Assembly: GCA_026770585.1 (NCBI GenBank)
Contig: MU647265.1
Location: 97,466 to 111,799 of the forward strand
Direction of reading: 5' to 3'
Origin: Baffinella frigidus
Lineage: Eukaryota > Cryptophyceae > Cryptomonadales > Baffinellaceae
DNA length: 14,334 nt
The position numbers and the translations under genes are program-made. How positions within the stretch are numbered: position 1 is the first letter of the stretch; each line of letters begins with the position of its first letter. Positions 12,007 to 14,334 of the stretch are shown here, piece by piece. The notes beneath the pieces are model-generated. The model worked only from the letters and a program-made list of their open reading frames with translations, searched no databases and was not told the origin of the DNA.

Positions 12007-12085
12007 GTTTATCGAGGTCGAATTTTAGTCCAGATTTGGCTTGGCATTGGAGCCATTTCGCATTTTTAGGGTTCTAAAAAACAAC
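12007..12085 (-). promoter_or_regulatory. Conserved intron-like segment before the GEADMMSL block
   Basis: GCGAAATGGCTCCAA, GCCAAGCCAAATCTGGACTA and CGACCTCGATAAACAG (minus strand) recur upstream of the block copy at 12808-12840 (segment 12841-12905). Only these two of six copies share it; the other copies keep just CAG. Reading as the 3' part of an intron is an inference. Confidence 0.35.
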
Positions 12086-12123
12086 ATTAGTATACAAAAA
12101 ATCTTTGAAAAAATCGAAAAAAT

Positions 12124-12183
12124 CTTTCGGCCACTCGCCCAGGGGATCGCGCACGTGAGTGACATCATGTTCGCCTCACCCCT
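12124..12183 (-). CDS. GEADMMSLTC block, copy 3
   Basis: Reads RGEANMMSLTCAIPWASGRK. Relative to copy 2, five codons differ synonymously (tct/tca, tgt/tgc, gca/gcg, gcc/gcg, tcc/agt for Ser) and two before the last pair are replacements (Asp/Asn, Phe/Ile). It starts after CCCAG, which here lies at the edge of a telomere-like array. Confidence 0.42.
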
Positions 12184-12335
12184 GGGTTTAGGGTTTAGGG
12201 TTTAGTGGTTAGGGTTGAGGGTGTAGGGTTTGGGGTTTGGGGTTTAGGGTTTGGGGTTTGGGGTTGGGGGTTTGGGGTTTGGGGTTTGGGGTTTGGGGTT
12301 TGGGGTTTGGGGGTTGGGGGTTAGAGTTCAGGGGT
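12184..12335 (+). repeat. TTTGGGG heptamer array
   Basis: Opens with TTTAGGG and turns into a run of TTTGGGG units (12225-12318), a variant that is only scattered elsewhere (for example 590-612). Local homogenisation of a telomere variant. Confidence 0.95.
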
Positions 12336-12510
12336 TTAGGGTCTAGGCAACGGGGTGTCGGTGTTTGGGTTTAGGGAGTAAGGTTCAGGGGTTCGAGCGA
12401 GCAGCCGGTCTCTCCTCGCTCCCCTCTCTCCCTCGCCCTCTCCTCCATCCCTCTCCTCTCTCGCTCTCCCCTCTCTATCTCTCTCCTCTCTCTCTCGCCC
12501 TCTCCCCCAG
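12336..12510. repeat. Telomere-like tail and CT microsatellite
   Basis: 12336-12390 keeps scattered heptamers; 12410-12510 is CT/CCCT tract preceded by GCGAGCAGCCGG, which is shared with 11700 and 11948. Frames here are compositional artefacts. Confidence 0.88.
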
Positions 12511-12572
12511 CCTGCCGGCGGGGCCCGTCGTGGGTTCGAGGCCACAAGACGCCTTTTCAGGCCGCAAAAAGG
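12508..12572 (+). repeat. CAGCCTGCCGGCGGGGCCCG module, copy 2
   Basis: Matches 7997-8063, including the GGTTCGAGGCC word (12533-12543) and CCACAAGACG(A/C)CTTTTC. Confidence 0.88.
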
Positions 12573-12578
12573 CGCTGT

Positions 12579-12618
12579 TCACGCCCAGGGGAATGCCCAT
12601 CATGTCTGCCTCCCCCCT
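12579..12618 (-). pseudogene. GEADMM block, copy 4, internally deleted
   Basis: Reads RGEADMMGIPLG: the SLTCAF part is gone with a frame change. It starts after CCCAG like copy 3. Confidence 0.4.
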
Positions 12619-12800
12619 GGGTTTAAAGGTTGAGGGTTTAGTCGTTGGGGTTTAGGGCCTAGGGTTTGGGGTTGAGGGTTTATGGTTCAGGGGAGCGACC
12701 AGCCGTTCGTTTAAGGTTTAGGGTTTAGGGTTGAGGGTTTAACCCAAACCCTAAACCCTAGACCCCAAACCCTAAACCCCAGACCCTGAACCCTAAAGCT
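12619..12800. repeat. Telomere-like block with head-to-head inversion
   Basis: TTTAGGG/TTGAGGG units on plus up to about 12750 meet CCCTAAA/CCCCAAA units directly (12751-12797). This inverted junction of telomere repeats could fold back, and resembles a fusion or foldback scar. Confidence 0.88.
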
Positions 12801-12807
12801 AGGGTTT

Positions 12808-12840
12808 ACAGGTGAGCGACATTATATCTACCTCGTCCCT
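12808..12840 (-). pseudogene. GEADMMSLTC block, copy 5, truncated
   Basis: Reads RDEVDIMSLTC and then KP-stop in telomere-like sequence. Preceded by the conserved intron-like segment at 12841-12905. A sixth vestige (RDESDM) ends at 12986. Confidence 0.4.
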
Positions 12841-13011
12841 GTTTGTCGAGGACGGATCTTAGTCCAGATTTGGCTTGGTGTCTTTGAGCCATTTCGCACT
12901 TTTGGGGTGTAAAGTATCAAGGATAGCGCCGGAAATACTTTAAATGGACGCTTAGCGTAACAGAATCGCATATCCGACTCGTCCCTGCTTGGGATTTAGG
13001 GTTCAGGGTTC

Positions 13012-13210
13012 CACTCGAGGCCAGTAACGGCACAATTTCTCAAAATGTGGGTGTTAAATTTGTGCCAGATGCGGGCGGGTTTGGTCACGTAGCTAACGAA
13101 TATTCGTCAGCAACATGACCAAACGCGAATGTTTGGATAAAAATCACTACACTCTGCCCGACTTGTAAACGACCCAGGTTTGAAAAACGTTCCTTTTCTG
13201 GCCTTGAGTT
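13012..13210. mobile_element. CACTCGAGG MITE-like element, second complete copy
   Basis: CACTCGAGGCCAGTAACGG on the left and CAACTCAAGGCCAG read inward from the right. Shared with 5525-5733: AAAATGTGGG(G)TTGTTAAATTT-like segment, GCGGG(T)TTTGGTCACGTA, central palindrome (13080-13123), ACTACAC and ACTTGTAAA. Diverged but collinear. Confidence 0.82.
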
Positions 13211-13288
13211 GTTCGGGGTGTTATTTCGGGGTCAGTTTTGGTGGCAACCACTAAAACCTAACCCCTACACGGCATCAAAAAGGGACCG

Positions 13289-13431
13289 TTCCGGGTTCAG
13301 GGTTCCGAACTGTTTCGGTTTCAGGGTTCCGAACCGTTTCGGGTTCAGGATTCCAAACTGTTTCGGGTTCAGGATTCCAAACCGTTTCGGGTTCAGGATT
13401 CCAAACCGTTCCGGGTTCAGGGTTCCGGCGA
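13289..13431 (+). repeat. 24-base minisatellite, six units
   Basis: TTCGGGTTCAGGATTCCAAA plus CCGT, with one 25-base unit first. Twenty-four bases keep the frame, so plus reads repeated GFRVPNRF/GFRIPNCF and minus reads NPKRFGIL. Differences are replacements in both readings, so there is no support for coding. Confidence 0.95.
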
Positions 13432-13471
13432 GAGGGGTCACGTACCGGGCTTCGAGGGATTGCATGCGGCC

Positions 13472-13575
13472 ATTTCGGGGGTGATTTCCGGGGTAGAATT
13501 TCGGGGGCGATTTCAGGGGTAGAATTTCGGGGGCGGTTTCAGGGGTAGAATTTCGGGGGCGGTTTCAGGGGTAGG
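13472..13575 (+). repeat. 26-base tandem repeat, four units
   Basis: ATTTCGGGGGCGATTTCAGG plus GGTAGA units start at 13472, 13498, 13524 and 13550. The last runs into GGTAGGGGTGCTCATGC, which begins the next duplicated block. Confidence 0.94.
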
Positions 13576-13586
13576 GGTGCTCATGC

Positions 13587-13646
13587 TTACGGGGCTTCGA
13601 GGGATTGCATGAGGCCGATTGCGAAGGGGAGGTAGGCTTCTGCTGC
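13587..13646 (-). CDS. Terminal-exon-like block AEAYLPFAIGLMQSLEAP, copy 1
   Basis: Minus reading AAEAYLPFAIGLMQSLEAP followed by TAA (13587-13589). Upstream lies TTATTCCCGCAG, a possible acceptor. The copy at 14079-14138 is identical in protein; the two codon differences are gaa/gag and gcc/gcg, both synonymous. A third partial copy (GLMQSLEA-like, reading RMQSLEARYV) is at about 13447-13470 on minus. Likely the last coding exon of a duplicated gene; function unknown. Confidence 0.4.
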   Translation of the reverse strand, partial: AAEAYLPFAIGLMQSLEAP

Positions 13647-13668
13647 GGGAATAACCCCCGAACCCTAG

Positions 13669-13735
13669 ACCCTGAACCCCCAACCCCCAACCCCTAACCC
13701 CTAAACCCCTAACCCCTAACCCCTCATGCCTGAAC
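13669..13735 (-). repeat. C-rich telomere-like block
   Basis: CCCTAACCCCTAAACCCCTA-type units, with G-rich strand on minus. Opposite in orientation to most blocks in the window. Confidence 0.92.
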
Positions 13736-13744
13736 CCTGGGTCT

Positions 13745-13995
13745 AGAGTGTTCTAAAGTCCTCTAAGATGTCTGAAGTCCTCTAAGGTGTCTCAAGTCCT
13801 CCAAGGTCCTCTAAAGTCCGCTAAAGACGAAAAGACGGAAAGGCCCTTAAAGCTTTTTGACCATGTACCCGGCACGCTTCGAGGTGGCTATGGTACGGAA
13901 AACGCCTCTCTCGAGTGTGCTAAAGTCCTCTAAGGTGTCTGAAGTCCTCTAAGGTGTCTCAAGTCGTCCCAAGGTCCTCTAAAGTCCGCTGAAGA
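13745..13995 (+). repeat. Decamer blocks and ARFEVAMVRK core, plus-strand copy 2
   Basis: Near-identical to 9366-9597. The core ATG is at 13863-13865, reading MYPARFEVAMVRKTPLSSVL then KSSK. Differences from the 9457 copy are few. Confidence 0.92.
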
Positions 13996-14049
13996 AAAAA
14001 ATACCCAACACCCTTTTCCCGGAAGGGAATACGTGGGGGCCATGTTAAT

Positions 14050-14160
14050 AGCGATTTCAGGGGTAGGGGTGCTCATGCTTACGGGGCTTCGAGGGATTGC
14101 ATGAGGCCGATTGCGAAGGGGAGGTACGCCTCTGCTGCGGTGACTACCCCCGTGGCATTG
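14050..14160 (-). CDS. Terminal-exon-like block AEAYLPFAIGLMQSLEAP, copy 2
   Basis: The conserved part is 14079-14138, stop TAA at 14079-14081. Upstream the frame remains open through ITSQADNATGVVTA to a TGA, with two possible acceptors (ATCGCAG before GCGGAC and CACCGCAG before CAGAGG). Flanking GCGATTTCAGGGGTAGGGGT (14051-14070) is also shared with the 26-base repeat region, so block and flank were duplicated together. No known family; short, hydrophobic, probably helical. Confidence 0.4.
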
Positions 14161-14212
14161 TCCGCCTGCGATGTGATTCAAATTGATTTGAGTTATTCAA
14201 TTTACATCAATG

Positions 14213-14334
<122 letters not shown>

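Noticed and set aside
13209-13484. 91-codon frame with GFRVPNRF repeats
   Set aside because: A 24-base minisatellite keeps both strands open; differences between units are replacements and no flanking support exists.

Overview
This window looks like a nuclear eukaryotic subtelomeric (or internal telomere-like) region, not a prokaryotic or gene-dense locus. About a fifth of it is degenerate TTTAGGG/TTCAGGG heptamer sequence, the Arabidopsis-type telomere unit that is also found in many algae and alveolates. The rest is a mosaic of tandem repeats, microsatellites, long palindromes, small inverted-repeat elements and segmental duplications. A photosynthetic protist (alga, chromerid or dinoflagellate-like) or another TTTAGGG lineage fits best. 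The species cannot be fixed from this sequence, and no gene of known function, rRNA, complete tRNA or CRISPR array was recognised.

Layout. 1-580: three tandem copies of a minus-strand coding-like module. 583-1817: telomere-like repeats around a 200-base island. 1818-3003: duplicated subtelomeric modules. 3003-3742: telomere-like and GGGTGTA/GGGTGAA heptamers around a palindrome. 3743-5770: small inverted-repeat elements with central palindromes (4096-4276, 5525-5733) among duplicated minus-strand modules. 5775-6480: telomere-like blocks. 6588-8870: a foldback-rich ACGTCCGG satellite, one 162-base palindrome (7581-7742) and CT microsatellite. 8978-10570: more palindromes, 43-base and 21-base tandem repeats, and CT microsatellite mixed with a conserved peptide block. 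10376-11216: a GTTGAGT heptamer array and two more long palindromes. 11222-12990: repeated coding-like blocks, 31-base repeats and a TTTGGGG array. 13011-14160: a second inverted-repeat element, 24- and 26-base minisatellites and duplicated blocks. 14214-14334: an AT microsatellite running off the window.

The most interesting signal is not in the long open frames, most of which are products of simple repeats. Several short peptide blocks (about 16-30 residues) each occur two to six times. In several families the copies differ mainly at synonymous third positions, and some begin right after a CAG that could be a splice acceptor. The clearest are GEADMMSLTCAFPWASGC, ARFEVAMVRKTPLSSVL, CAINNEAAALLDTVLL, GKALLAKLYLAA, LLPLKEALPFSRPPEV, GKKALLGFKRAAGILA and AEAYLPFAIGLMQSLEAP. 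They may be exons or exon shards of subtelomeric gene families moved around by repeat recombination. A second theme is a set of palindromic elements sharing a GCCTACGG core, with a loop found in both orientations. A third is the 8-mer GGTACAAA, seen 14 times in unrelated repeats. Functions are unknown and nothing here shows the blocks act as one system.
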